Of a stretch of 64,000 bases of DNA, positions 1 to 12,381 are shown piece by piece; the stretch's first letter is position 1, and every line of letters begins with the position of its first letter. The stretch is from Clavaria fumosa (lineage: Eukaryota; Basidiomycota; Agaricomycetes; Agaricales; Clavariaceae), in the NCBI GenBank assembly GCA_951802425.1, contig OX637795.1, positions 2,708,501-2,772,500 of the forward strand, written 5' to 3'. A program made the position numbers and the translations under genes. Under the pieces are notes generated by a model. It was not told where the DNA came from and searched no databases. It saw only the letters and a program-made list of their open reading frames with translations.

Positions 1-487
1 ATCCGAATACAGGGGCAAATTCTGGTATGGATTTATGGCGACTAGGAACAAGCCCGAGTACGTCTGAAGGGAACGAATCAGTTGGGGGGATGAGTGAGGT
101 TTCTTGCTCACATATATTGCCCCAGAACCGTATCTGAGCCGAAGATTGTGGACAACGCTAGCTTCGTTAAGAAATGTCAGATCTGCGATGTCCTCCACCC
201 GATCAAACTTGGGTGGGTTCATCTTAGACAATGCATAGAGCGGAACCCTACGTATCTAAAGTAAAGGTGTCAGCGTTCCTCCGCTACCGCGAGTGCAAGC
301 AAAGCGACCGTACGTCTCCCCCAGCTGCCAATACGATCTCGCCCTCTTCACCGTCTTCTTTATTAACCCATCCTGCAAGGTAGCCCTCCTTGTCGTCTGG
401 AACCCAGACCCATTTCTTCTCGTTAAATTCCGCTTGGGCAGCCGCGGCACGCGTGGCCTCACTCTGCGATAGACGCGGGACTGGCAT
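1..487 (-). CDS. Class II myosin heavy chain, 5' end (partial)
   Basis: This is the N-terminus of a conventional actin-based motor of the cytokinetic ring; the rest lies beyond the left edge. Three exons are visible on the minus strand: 487-314, 255-112 and 63 to the edge, joined at GT-AG introns. The spliced product begins [17 protein letters not shown], then the myosin SH3-like subdomain ([18 protein letters not shown]), then the start of the motor head with [20 protein letters not shown], the [13 protein letters not shown] segment and [13 protein letters not shown]. These match myosin II heads closely; the P-loop and tail are off the window. The ATG at 487 is the first in frame with the SH3 domain; a further upstream coding exon cannot be excluded. 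It diverges from the ribosomal protein gene at 807. Confidence 0.9.
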
Positions 488-806
488 CGATCGAGGTCCG
501 ACAAACAATCTTGTGGTTATTCCTCAAGGTGAAATTTCCAGAGGCGCGCGAGGAAGACGTCAAAGTAGCTCTGGGGCACTTGTCAGAGTGCAGCGAGCTC
601 TGGAGCAAGGTCGGACCACCGCAGACGCGTAGCACCTCTGTCAACCAAAGCCAGCACGACCGTTTTGGTAACATGCACGAAAGTCACGTGATAACACGTG
701 AATCAAACACGTGATTCGGAAAATGCCGCGATGAACTGTACAGCCGGCATGTGACGTATCCCATCGAAGTCAATGAGCAGCTAGTGCTGAGTATTTCTTC
801 GACACA
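488..806. promoter_or_regulatory. Divergent promoter with three CACGTG boxes
   Basis: The interval between the myosin and L23 start codons holds three CACGTG palindromes at 685-690, 695-700 and 708-713, two of them inside TCACGTGA or CACGTGATT contexts. They lie about 95-120 nt before the L23 ATG. CACGTG is the recognition core of bHLH factors of the Cbf1 type; that they drive the ribosomal gene is inference. Confidence 0.5.
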
Positions 807-1477
<671 letters not shown>

Positions 1478-1708
1478 GGTTATATGCGCCTGTACGATAC
1501 ACTTGCCCTATCCTGCTTTCTTTCCTTGCAATGATGGGCATGAATTCGGTGCTGAACATAATTAGTCAAGACCCTGCCATCCGATCGAGCAGTTGAACCA
1601 CACTGCTATCAGACTGGTCGTCCTGTGAACTGCATTGTATTGCCTCCATTCGCACAGCCGTTTCAAGATGCTTGCAGATACAGTCGCAGTTGGGCATGCC
1701 CAAATTAG

Positions 1709-2844
1709 CTAATTGGCTGCTGCGTCCCCGCTCCTGTCCGCTGCTTTCGACACACCCTTGCCCTTCAATTTCTTGATCCTGACACCGACCAATGTTGGCC
1801 TTGGTGGCTTTAGCGTAACTGCTGGCGAAGGAAGCGGTTGTGAATTGGCTGTTTTACCAGCAGACGATGCTTCTGTCTTCGCCCCTGTTGACACAGTTGG
1901 TGGAAAATGAAACTGCTGGACGCTGCTTGGTTTCGCATTTGCCACGATCGGGAGTGCAGGAAGTTGCATAGGGCGCTTCTGCCTCTGCCTGGACGTGGCA
2001 TGAGAACCGCCTCCACGTAGCCCAGATGTTGAGCAAGTAGGTTTGGGTGGAAGAGAATGCGACGGAACAGAGTCGCTGGATTCCATTTGTCGGAGCTTCG
2101 CCTCCATCATTGCTATCTTCTCTTTCGTGCTGGTAACCCATCGTCATGCTTGGCTTCTAACAATGTATTTGAGCGCGGTACTAGAGACACGCACCGGTTG
2201 TCTCTTCCCCGCCTTTGAGCCTTGATAAGGCTTAGCATGGACGGTTCTTGCGAACGATGAGGCTTGACGTCGGGAACATGATTGGCTTGGGTTACCACAA
2301 GGTTTCGCGTACGAAGGACCCTGCCATGGGCATGTGTCAAAGCTTTTCTCCCGTCCTGAAACAGTATCGCAAGTTAGTCACGGCAGACACCCTCCCAGAT
2401 GCGCTTCCTTGCCCCCCGGACATTGATAACCCGACGTCCGGTTACCAACATGATATACATGATACGGGGATAAGCAAGAGCGTCTGAGAGATACAAGGAA
2501 AGAATGGACCCACGTCTGGGTTTGCGTATTCGATGAAGGCAAAGCCACGCGGTTTGCCCTTCGTCGGTCCAGCCTTATGAAACAAGAAGTCGAGCTTGGA
2601 GATCTTTCCGTACTTTGAGAAGAAACGGACGAGTGTATATCTTAGGATAGATATGGAAGTTAGAGTCGAGTCAATGATCTCGGCAAAACGAGACCCACTC
2701 GTCAACCGTTGGGTGAATATTGCTGATGAAAAGACGGTTACTGACGCTTGGGGGAGGGTTAGATACCGGTAGAATTTCTGCATCAGGCGAGATTGAGGGG
2801 TATGTGATGAGGGATGTGTAGGACGTTGATGGTTCCGACTCCAT
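1709..2844 (-). CDS. RBM18-like single-RRM RNA-binding protein
   Basis: A small RNA-binding protein with one RNA recognition motif near its N-terminus. The spliced N-terminus is MESEPSTSYTSLITYPSISP; RNP2 is NRLFISNI, the helix reads VDEYTLVRFFSKYGKISK after a phase-2 intron, then LDFLFHKAGPTKGKPRGFAF (RNP1) and a C-terminal strand RNLVVTQAN. The spacing and the FLFHKAG...KGKPRGF signature resemble the RBM18 family. After the RRM comes a short helix (EKIAMMEAKLRQME) and a low-complexity Ser/Pro/Lys-rich tail ending at TAA near 1709. The third intron, around 2510-2400, is approximate. RBM18's molecular role is poorly known; I claim only RNA binding. Confidence 0.8.
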
Positions 2845-3220
2845 GACCGAGTTAGTTTGAGTAGTCTCTCTGTGCTCCTAAAGTGGGTCAGGTCACGTGT
2901 TTGCCGGACCGTACTTCACGCTCTCTAAAGATCCTCGGATCCTCAATGACATTAAATTCTTCCACGCACCCAACGGCAGCGGTAAGTTTTGAACTACCAC
3001 ATGGTACCCAAGTGCTACCAATGACCGTATTGCCCTTGCGGAGTCACGCGGTTGGTATCGAACAGAAAGCTGCCGTAATCATGTGATCCAAACGTCATTG
3101 ACCTTATAAGGTCTTTGGATCGACCGGCTGACCTCAAAGTTACAAAGCGGGGGGGTTGTGGGAGGTATATATACCGTGCGGGGTAGTCAGTTAAGGTAAA
3201 CCACTCCTTTCTCATCAGAT
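2845..3220. promoter_or_regulatory. Upstream region of catalase gene with TATA box
   Basis: Intergenic stretch between the divergent RBM18-like and catalase genes. A clear TATATATA lies at 3166-3173, about 50 nt before the catalase ATG, preceded by a run of G. A CACGTG box is at 2894-2899 on the RBM18 side. No other gene is visible. Confidence 0.45.
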
Positions 3221-5252
3221 ATGCCTTCCGCTCAAGTGTTCAATACAAAGGACAACGCTATCTACACAACTTCAAACGGTGCCCCTGTCACCGAGCCTTA
3301 CGCCGCTCATCGTGCTGGCATCAACGGGCCCCTCCTCCTTCAGGGTAAATGATACAATGGTCCTGTTCATTATCTTCGGAACTCATCATACGGATCTCCA
3401 GATTTCCATCATATCGACCTCCTTGCCCATTTTGACCGCGAGCGCATTCCCGAACGTGTCGTATGTCACTTTCAAAACATCTGAGTCCCTCTAGAACAAG
3501 ACCGTTAACCATGCTCTCAAGGTACATGCGAAGGGCGCAGGAGCCCATGGTCACTTCACTTTGACTCACTCATTGGCGGATGTGACCTCTTCTCCCTTCC
3601 TGACGGAGGTGGGCACGAAAACTCCTGCAACCGTGCGGTTCTCCACTGTCGGTGGCGAATCCGGCTCAGGCAAGTTCTTTGGCTTTCCCTCTTGTACAAT
3701 CGTCATACAGCTGACATGTTGACTTGTGTCATAGCCGACACCGCTCGCGACCCGCGTGGTTTTGCGATCAAACTCAAGACGTCGCACGGCAACCTCGACT
3801 GGGTTTTTAATAACACCCCGGTCTTCTTCCTGCGTGACCCCGCCAAATTCCCACACTTCATCCACACGCAGAAGCGCGACCCTCAGACCCACCTTAAAGA
3901 TGCTGATATGTTTTGGGATTACATTTCCCAGAACCCGGAATCCATCCACCAAGTCATGATCCTCTTTTCTGACCGCGGAACACCCGACGGGTACCATCAG
4001 ATGCACGGCTACTCGGGCCACACGTTCAAGCTCTGCAAGGACGACGGAAGCTTCGTGTATACTCAGATTCATGTTCGAGTTGACGGCGGCTTCAAAACTC
4101 TCGATAATGCCACGGCGGGCAGGCTTACAGGGGAGAATCCTGACTACGGCATCCAGAGTTTGTTCGAGGCTATAGAGAACAAGAACTATCCCAAGTGGAC
4201 CGTCTACGCTGTGTGTCCTTATCAGCACAATCGTGGTATCCAGCCTCCTCACTAAATGTTTTAGCAAATCATGACGCCTGAGCAAGCCGAGTCCTTCCGA
4301 TACAACATTCTCGATTTGACAAAAGTCTGGCCGCACAAGGAATTTCCTCTTCGTCAGATCGGCACACTCGTTCTGGATGAGAACCCGCAGAACTACTTCA
4401 CGGAGATTGAGCAGGTCGACCCCTTTCCTTCTTCGCTAACATTGTTCTAATATATTGGAATCGCAGTCTGCTTTTGCGCCCTCGCACCTCGTCCCGTATA
4501 TCGAAGCTTCTTCTGACCCTGTGCTCCAATCTCGTCTGTTTTCGTATCCCGACACCCACCGCCACCGCCTGGGCCCAAATTACCAGCAGCTTCCCGTCAA
4601 CGCCCCGTTCGTGCCTGTAGCGAATTTCCAGCGAGATGGCCCGGCCGCGTACGTCAGTCAAGGAAGCAGGCCGAATTACTTGAGTGCGCATTTGTCGATA
4701 TGCTCTGATTGAACAACAAATTAACAAGAGGGCGTTCTGCATTCTCAGGTACCATCCAGCCCATCAATTTCCGGTCTCATAAAGGAGCCATTGATCATAC
4801 GGTGCGCGAGATGAGAGAGAAGCACGAACAGTTCATCGCAGGTGCCTACCGAGATCTGATCGAAATCACCGAACGTGAGCGGACGGAACCTTGCCTTTCG
4901 TGCAATTGTGGAAAATTGACCGTGCATGTTTCAGTCGACTTCGAGCAGCCTCGTGCTCTGTGGCAGAAAGTGTGGAGTGAAGAGGAGCGAGCGCGCTACG
5001 TCCAGAACGTGGCTGCCCATATCAGCAATGTGAAGAAGAAGGACATAGTAGAGAGACAACGTACGTGCCAGCCGGTCGAACGATTATGTCTTGCATCTGC
5101 TCAGGATCTCCTTTTTTCCAGTGGCAATCTGGGCGGCCGTCGATCAGTCACTCTCGGACCGCATTGCGAAGGCGATCAATGCGCCGACTGTCAAACCTTT
5201 GAAGGTCAAACCAGCCTCCGAAGCCGTGAAATTCAAGGCCCGGTCTGCGTGA
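3221..5252 (+). CDS. Catalase (monofunctional haem catalase)
   Basis: Decomposes hydrogen peroxide to water and oxygen. The spliced product starts [20 protein letters not shown]. It contains the catalytic histidine block [17 protein letters not shown], the distal-side [20 protein letters not shown], the [19 protein letters not shown] and [17 protein letters not shown] segments, the proximal haem-ligand block [19 protein letters not shown] with the ligand Tyr, and SQGSRPNY. The C-terminus (KKKDIVERQ then [20 protein letters not shown]) ends at TGA 5250-5252. Total near 510 residues, the small-subunit size; no C-terminal flavodoxin-like domain follows. No signal peptide; whether it is peroxisomal is unclear. 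At least six introns, one apparently of GC-AG type. Confidence 0.93.
3670..3734 (+). other. Probable GC-AG intron in catalase gene
   Basis: The conserved junction [15 protein letters not shown] requires splicing between 3669 and 3735. The donor reads GCAAGT instead of GTAAGT, and the acceptor is CATAG. GCAAGT is the usual sequence of the minor GC-AG intron class. Confidence 0.7.
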
Positions 5253-5484
5253 TATGGAAAAGCAGATGGCATTTTTGGTACTCACTTGTCAATGTACTTT
5301 TTCGTAGTTTTACATTTGTCCCGAGACCTGAAGGTCACTCGATGAAAACTGTGCCATTGCCAGACCACATTACTGGAATCATCGTTTAAGCCGAGGAATA
5401 TATATCCTCGACCACCCCCACCACACTGGCACTGGAAGGGCCAGGAGACCGTCGCCCTTACCGAAGAGTTCAACTTCGAGGATT

Positions 5485-5829
5485 GTGAGACACTTGGAGA
5501 TACTGCAAGAAATCACGCTTGACAGCAACTGGACCAGGCTGGCATTGCTTGTGCTAATACCGCTGCTGTTTTGCGTTTCCCTTGTACATTGTTCTGATGT
5601 CACTGTAAGTCTGCCTAAGGCAGATTCAGTAATTCCCCCTTTTCCTGATGGGTTCAGAAATCAAAGAGTGCTTTGTGGGAGACTATATGACCAGCTGCAT
5701 GAGATGCTTGCAGAGGTGCCCGTCTCAGAGAGCGAGATGAAGGAAATACTGAGGAACCGCGTTCAAAGAGAGGATTTCTATTACTCAAAACTTGCACCTA
5801 CGATGGCCTTTTATCAACGTTATATATGA
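5485..5829 (+). pseudogene. Chimaeric ORF carrying a duplicated fragment of the GT2 gene
   Basis: An open frame of 114 codons follows the catalase gene. Its segment 5501-5600 is about 91% identical (9 differences in 100 aligned positions by eye) to the reverse complement of 25448-25546, the exon of the GT2 glycosyltransferase that encodes a membrane helix (SNWTRLALLVL). At 5515 the ATG seen in the 25 kb gene is ACG. Outside these 100 bases I see no similarity, so the remainder (ending in YYSKLAPTMAFYQRYI) is of unknown origin. I see no second domain and no splicing that would join it to a larger gene; a decayed, copied fragment is the likeliest reading. Confidence 0.55.
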
Positions 5830-6162
5830 GTTTGTACTAGACTGTTCACAAAGAGTTGTTGTGACTACAAAACGACAGAGTCGAAAAACATCGCGTGCTC
5901 TCTCTGGTCATCTACTCCTTTCCATACGTTCTCTAATCATTCAACTTCTGTGGCTCAGCAAGGCGTAATAGCGAGCCCCTGGCATCCTCAAACGGCAAGT
6001 GTTGCTGTCAGGAGAATTTTACATCTGCCAAAATTTGACCCATTGCAAACGCACTATCGAACGTGGCTCCACTATCCGTCTAGCTGACTGGGGGACCAAC
6101 CCTTTCTCTACTTACTGTACTTCCTCAAGGCGAGAAGCGAAGGACCCGCTTGACGAGCGATC
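5830..6162. other. Intergenic region before mtr4
   Basis: About 330 bases between the chimaeric ORF and the Mtr4 start codon. No gene, repeat or recognised motif; presumably holds the mtr4 promoter and 5' leader. Confidence 0.4.
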
Positions 6163-9100
6163 ATGGTTGACCTGTTTTCTTTCCTCGATGACGCGTCTGT
6201 GGAGAACAGCCATGCCTCTGACGCCAACGAGATGCTGCAAGAGGACGCAATGGTGCAGGAGGATTTACACGCGAAACGAAAGCGCGAGAAAGATCGCTCT
6301 CCGCCCTCGCCAACAGCGAACGGCGCATCACTCGCACTTTCAGCAATACCGCCACTGCCACTGCCAACAGCCCACGATGCACGCATCGACGTCAACACCA
6401 ACGCCGATGCCGACTACGCCACGATTTCTGCCGCTCACAAGAGGCCACGCCTTTCGTCTCCGAAGCCGGTTGTAGTAGACGAATTTGAGACGGAGGCAAA
6501 GCGAGAAGTGGCCGCCATCGCCGGCCTGACCGGCGGCCCTGCAGGCAGTAGTGACGAGACAAGTACACGGTTGGAGCTGAGATATCAGGTTTGTTCGTTG
6601 GTTAAAATCTTGGCACTAACGTTTTGACTATGTGTAGGTTCGGCACCAAGTCGCGGTACCCCCGGGTTACGACTACATTCCAATATCACAACATATCCCA
6701 CCTGCAAAACCTGAGCGGGAGTACAAGTTTACGCTGGACCCATTCCAACAGGTCTCAATACACGCTATCCAACGCAATGAGAGTGTACTCGTCTCAGCTC
6801 ACACTAGTGCCGGCAAAACCGTCGTGGCCGAGTACGCTATCGCAAAGTGTCTCAACAACAAGCAGCGTGTCATCTACACCAGCCCCATCAAGGTGAGCTC
6901 ACTTGCGGATTGCTTGCTGTTATCCGTCTCGTTACTGTCTTCTCTTAGGCACTTAGCAATCAAAAGTATCGAGAAATGTTGGCGGAGTTTGGTGATGTGG
7001 GCCTCATGACTGGTGATGTCACGATCAATCCTACCGCAACATGTCTCGTAATGACTACAGAAGTACGTGCTTGCATTGATAACATCCCCCTCCAACTAAC
7101 TCATAGGTGTGCAGATTCTGCGCTCCATGCTTTATCGTGGCTCAGAAATAATGCGCGAGGTGGCGTGGGTCATATTCGACGAGATACACTATATGAGGGA
7201 CAAGGAACGCGGCGTTGTCTGGGAAGAAACGATCATTCTCCTTCCGCACACGGTCCGATACGTGTTCCTTTCTGCAACGATCCCAAATGCGATGCAATTT
7301 GCGGAATGGGTCTGCAAGTCGCATGAACAACCGTGCCATGTCGTGTACACGGACTTCAGACCAACTCCTTTACAACATTATCTATTTCCAGCTGGAGGTG
7401 AAGGCATCTATTTGGTGGTCAATGAGAAGGGGGAATTCAGAGACGATCTTTTCACGAAGGCGATGGGAACCTTGCAGGAGAAGATGGGCGAGGATCCAGC
7501 AGATCCCAAAAGTGGGAGAGGAAGGAAAGGTAAGACGAGGAAGGGAGGTGATAAAAAAGGTGCGACGAGCTTACAACTAGCCACGATAACGCATTGATGA
7601 TGCCTAAAGGCTCTTCCGGTGACATCTCTAAAATCATCAAGATGATTATGGTGAAAAATTACAATCCTGTAATCGTTTTCGCTTTCAGCAAGAGAGAATG
7701 CGAAGGGCTTGCCTTGAACATGGCTAAAATGGAATTCAATTCAAGCGATGAGCAAGCGCTCGTCCAGAACATTTTCAAAAACGCGATCGACAACCTTAGC
7801 CCGGACGACCGCGAACTCCCCCAAATATCCAATCTTCTGCCTCTCCTTCAGCGCGGGATTGGCATCCACCACGGAGGGCTCCTTCCTATCCTGAAAGAGG
7901 TAATCGAGATCCTCTTCCAGGAAGGCCTGATCAAGGTGCTCTTCGCAACAGAGACGTTCTCGATCGGGCTCAACATGCCCGCAAAGACGGTCGTCTTCAC
8001 CGCAGCTCGCAAGTTTGACGGGCGCGAGTTCCGCAACCTGTCCTCGGGTGAGTACATCCAGATGTCCGGCCGCGCGGGCCGTCGCGGGCTGGACGAGCGC
8101 GGCGTTGTCATCATGATGTGCGATGAGAAGCTCGAGCCCACCGCGGCGAAGGAGATGATCAAGGGCGAGGCGGACCGGTTGGACTCCGCGTTCCATTTGG
8201 GCTACAATATGGTGCTCAACTTGATGAAGGTGGAGGGGATCAGTCCTGAGTATATGCTTGAGCGGTGTTTCTTTCAGTTTCAGAGCGCGACTGGCATACC
8301 CCATCTAGAGGCAGGTAGGTGTAGACTTTGATGATTCTCCTCCTTGTTGTCACTCCCGTTCATTTCGAGTCAAGAACTTCGGCAGGAAGAGGAAAAGAAA
8401 AAGGCCATTGTCGTCCCAGATGAAGCACAAGTTGCGGAGTACTACGAATTCCGCCAGCAGCTAGATCAAATGGCAGCTGACTTCCGCGAGGTGACCACAC
8501 ACCCCACTTATGCTCTCCCGTTTCTACAACCCGGTCGGCTCGTCAAAGTGAAGCACAAATCACTCGATTTTGGCTGGGGCGTCATAATCAACTTCCAGAA
8601 ACGAATTTCGAAGGTAGGCGGTGTTTGTCGTTCGAGACGTCCAACTCTCATGTTTCACAACAGAACAAGCCCGTTCCGGACCCAGTCCAGCTCAGCCCCC
8701 ATGAACAATATATTATTGACGTGTTGCTGAATTGTGCTTCGGGTACCACGCTATCTAAGGACCGCGGCCCGGAGGATTCGGCTGAAGGAATAATGCCGTG
8801 CCCCGCAGGCGAAAAGGGGACTCCGCTTGTCGTGCCCGTGATGCTCACGACGATCGAGGCCATCAGCTACGTCCGGATCTACCTGCCCAAGGACCTCCGC
8901 CCAGACGCGGCGCGCGAGACGACGTGGAAAGCCGTGTTGGAGGTGCAGAAACGCTTCGCGGACAAGGTCCCCCTCCTGGACCCCATCCAGAACATGGGCA
9001 TCAAGGACGAAAAGTTCAAGGCGCTGGTCGGGGTGCGATTTTACATCTCCTGTTTCGTCGATCAGACTAATAAACGACTGCTCCTGTTTTCCTGTCCGCC

Positions 9101-10055
9101 ACACCCATAGAAAATCGAGGCGATGGAGAAGCGGATGTTCTCGAGCCCTCTGCACACGGACGCGCGGCTGCCGACGCTGTATTCGCAGTATGCACTCAAG
9201 CAGGAGTGCCACGCGCGCATCCGGACGCTGCGGCGGCACATCCAGGCGACGCACGACGTGTTGCAAATGGAGGAACTCAAGTGCCGCAAGCGCGTGCTGC
9301 GGCGGCTCGGGTTCACGACGCCCGCGGACATCGTAGACATGAAGGGGCGCGTCGCGTGCGAGATCAGCACGGGCGACGAGCTGCTCCTTACGGAGCTTGT
9401 GTTTAACGGTGTTTTCAACCCGCTCTCGCCCGAACACTGTGCGGGCCTGCTGAGCTGCTTCGTCTTCACGGAAAAGGTAATAAACGTACCCCCTTTTCTG
9501 GTTGTCGTGGCCGGGCTGACCACACCGAAAACTTTTTTTTTTTTGGGGGGGTTGTAAAATAGAGCGAGCAGACGACGAGGCTGGGCGAGGAGCTGGCCGC
9601 GCCGCTGCGCGTGATGCAAGAGACGGCGCGGCGGATCGCCAAGGTCGCGCGCGAGTCGAAGCTCGCCCTCGATGAGAACGAGTATGTGTCCTCGTTCAAG
9701 GTCGAGCTCATGGACGCCGTTGTGCAATGGTGCCGCGGAGCGTCGTTCTCGGACATATGCAAGGTCTGTCTCTGTTATCTCACCATCCTCGTTTCCACAA
9801 GTTGTTGCTCAATGTTTTTTTTTTCCCCTTCTGTGTTGCGTGTGTTGCGTGTAACTCCCTTTTCTCGCACAGCTCACGGACCAGTTCGAAGGGAGCGTGA
9901 TCCGCGTATTCCGCCGGCTCGGCGAGCTGCTGCGGCAGATGCACCAGGCGGCCAAAGTGATCGGGAACACAGAGCTGCAGGACAAGTTTGCAAAAGCGTC
10001 CGAGATGCTCGAGCGCCCCAACTCGGTCATCTTTTGCTCGTCGCTGTATTTATAG
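6163..10055 (+). CDS. mtr4: Mtr4-type exosome RNA helicase (DExH box)
   Basis: Nuclear Ski2-like helicase that feeds RNA to the exosome as part of TRAMP. After a low-complexity N-terminus ([20 protein letters not shown]) the spliced protein shows the Mtr4 entry [20 protein letters not shown], Walker A AHTSAGKT, the DEIHYMRD box (DEVH class), the SAT motif [14 protein letters not shown], then RecA2 with [12 protein letters not shown], the [19 protein letters not shown] and [15 protein letters not shown] motifs. The C-terminal half has the arch/KOW region ([19 protein letters not shown]) and the helical bundle ([40 protein letters not shown]) and ends SSLYL, a typical Mtr4 terminus. About nine introns. 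Length near 1,050 residues fits. The arch is what separates Mtr4 and Ski2 from other helicases. Confidence 0.95.
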
Positions 10056-11430
10056 AGCCCCGGGGTATGGGGGATGTCGAGGCTGCGCGGATCATGGGGA
10101 AGTTTTCGGGCAACGGGGGATGGGAGCGATATTTGGTTGCTTGGTCGTTTGATATAGGATGTTTTTGGGGAAGAGCCGTTGCCAAACATTTTCTCGTGTC
10201 TTTAAGACGGCTTCGCGCTATCATGGAAAAATAAACAAGAATATTAGAAGGAAAGAAACCCGACGGTTCCCCCGTGACCAGAGTTTCAAAAAAGCGCCAC
10301 GATTCGGGCGGATATATTTGGAGAGAGTGTGAGTATTTGTAGTCTACGATAATAAGCTTGCTTATTTATGGAGGTGAGTGGATGAGTTGGGGTGAGGAAT
10401 GGAGTAGATACGACGAAGGCGTACATGCGTACGAGCATACTGAAAAAGAGACTTTTCGTTCAGTGGGACAACGTCGTGGGAGGGGGCAAAGGCGTGAAGA
10501 AAGAGTGGAGAAAATAAGCAACTGCGGACACGTTGGCTTTTTTTTCTTTTTCTTTTTCTTTTCTTTTTTTTTAAAACGGGCAAGCCTTGTTTTGTAGAAC
10601 GATGGAAATATAAATGTAGCTTGAATATGGGTTCAGGTTGGGCTGGGGGAGGGGGAGATATGATATGATATGGTTTTTGATTCCAGAGGGGGGTCGATGG
10701 GTCAATCGAGAAAAAGAAAGGACGACGACAAAGAAAAAAAGGGTTCTCCCAGACTATGATAATGCATGCGCATGTCGCGCTAGCAAAAAGGGCCATACGT
10801 GGTTGGGGGGGGGGGGGACGGAGAGGAGCGAGGGGGGGCGTAGGATATCGGAGAGAAGCAGAGAATAAAGAAACGATTATATCTTTCAACTTTCTTTTTT
10901 TTTTGTTTCGTTTGTTTTTTCTTTTTTTCGCTGCAGGCGAGGGGTGCGAGGTAGGGACAGAAGCAGGGAACAGAGGCAGGGAGGAATGAGCCAGATCGGA
11001 ATCAAACTGCGTGGACAGATCGCCCGACAGCTCCAACCCGAGGGGAGGAGAGGACACCGCCCATTCTAGAACAAAACGGTCAGCCAAAAAACGTACGTAC
11101 GCATGAAGGCCAGGCGACACAAGATAAGAACGAACGCGCACCGTGAACGCCGGGGAGGGAAGGATTACGCAGACTGGCCCATACACTACATTCCTGCCTG
11201 CTTGTTTGCCCTCGTTCTCACCCACCTCAGAGTTCCCTATCCTAGCGCCATCAGACTTCACTCTTCTCCCCCGGCCTTGCTCGCCAACGCAAGGCCCAAG
11301 CCACGTTCAGACCCACTCCCCAAGCACGCACGCACGCACGTCCTACCACGCTCCACCATCCTCACCGTCCTCGAACACCACCATCACCATCCACCACACA
11401 CACACACTCGGCACACACGAAAAAAGAGAT
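10056..11430. other. Intergenic, homopolymer-rich
   Basis: Long gap between the convergent 3' ends of mtr4 and spg1. It holds long T runs (10538-10572, 10899-10928), a G run near 10805-10817 and purine-rich stretches, plus a CA-rich microsatellite near 11385-11420. Several open frames cross it on both strands but all are low-complexity translations; I see no gene. Confidence 0.5.
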
Positions 11431-12381
11431 TCATACATCCACATAAATGAGCACGGGCTCGCCGACGCCCTCGATCTCCGGGATGACACACTTGAGGTCG
11501 AATGCCTTCGCGAGCACGATTTTGAAGATCTTCTGCACGTTGATCGACGCGGACGTCGAGCAGAAGATGAGCGATGCGTGCATCGCGCGCGCGAAGCGTT
11601 TGGCCTGGTCAGAGGGAGGCCGAGGGCGGTTAGTGTTGGGGGGGAACGAGAGAGGGAAAGGGGTTAAGGTACCTGCTTGGTGATCTCCTCCTGCTCGTCT
11701 CGCGGGAACGTCGCGAACGTGTCGAACTTGGTGCCAATCAAGAACGGTATCGCAGTCTGTGCTCCTCCCATCAGCGCTAAAACCCTCTCGATATCAAAAA
11801 GCACAGCCGACGTGCCTTGTTGAATCCGCGCGCCTGGCGGTACCACTCCTTGACCGAGTTGAGCGTCGACTTGCGAGAGAGGTCGAACATGAACAGTAGC
11901 GCAACGGCGTCATTGCATACGAGCGGGAGCATGTTCACGAACTCGCGTTGTCCCCCGAGGTCCCAGATCGAGAACGTGATCGTGGTGCGTCGGACGGAGA
12001 TTGTCTTCTCCATGAAGTTGACGCCTGAAGACACGGGGGTGTTGTCTGCGTGGTTAGCGTGTGTGTGAGGGCGAAGGAAGAGACGCACCCAGCGTCTGGA
12101 TATAGTCCTCGTCGAAGCTGCCCTCGACGTACTTGACCATGAGGCTCGTCTTTCCGATCTGCGAATCTCCGACCATGCCGACTTTGACGACGACGCTGAA
12201 AAAAGAAAAAGAATTTTTGTGTTAGGCGGGCGACCCATGGTTTATGAGAACTGGGGCATTGGCTGCATTCACACCTATTCTTTTCCTCGCCGTTCTCGAG
12301 CAGCGAATGTGGGGCCTGGGCGCTCGGGCCCATCGTGGACGGTGGGGTGGTGGAGGCGGAGGGGGTCGGAGACGATGACAT
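11431..12381 (-). CDS. spg1: Septum-promoting small GTPase (Spg1/Tem1)
   Basis: Ras-superfamily switch at the top of the septation initiation/mitotic exit network, acting at the spindle pole. The spliced protein begins [20 protein letters not shown], has the P-loop [19 protein letters not shown], effector region [19 protein letters not shown], the subfamily-specific [20 protein letters not shown] (DLGGQ instead of DTAGQ), [20 protein letters not shown], and the GTKFD base-specificity box, then [20 protein letters not shown] (G5 region) and IYVDV at the C-terminus. It lacks a C-terminal CaaX cysteine, as in Spg1. Five or so exons. Start at the first ATG; the N-terminal Ser/Pro-rich tail is poorly conserved in the family. 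Confidence 0.92.

Noticed and set aside
10358..11261. Several 80-300-codon frames in the gap between mtr4 and spg1
   Set aside because: Low-complexity translations of T-, A- and G-runs without splice-supported structure or any known motif.
11143..11667. 174-codon plus-strand frame
   Set aside because: Mostly antisense to the end of spg1 and preceded by a CA microsatellite.
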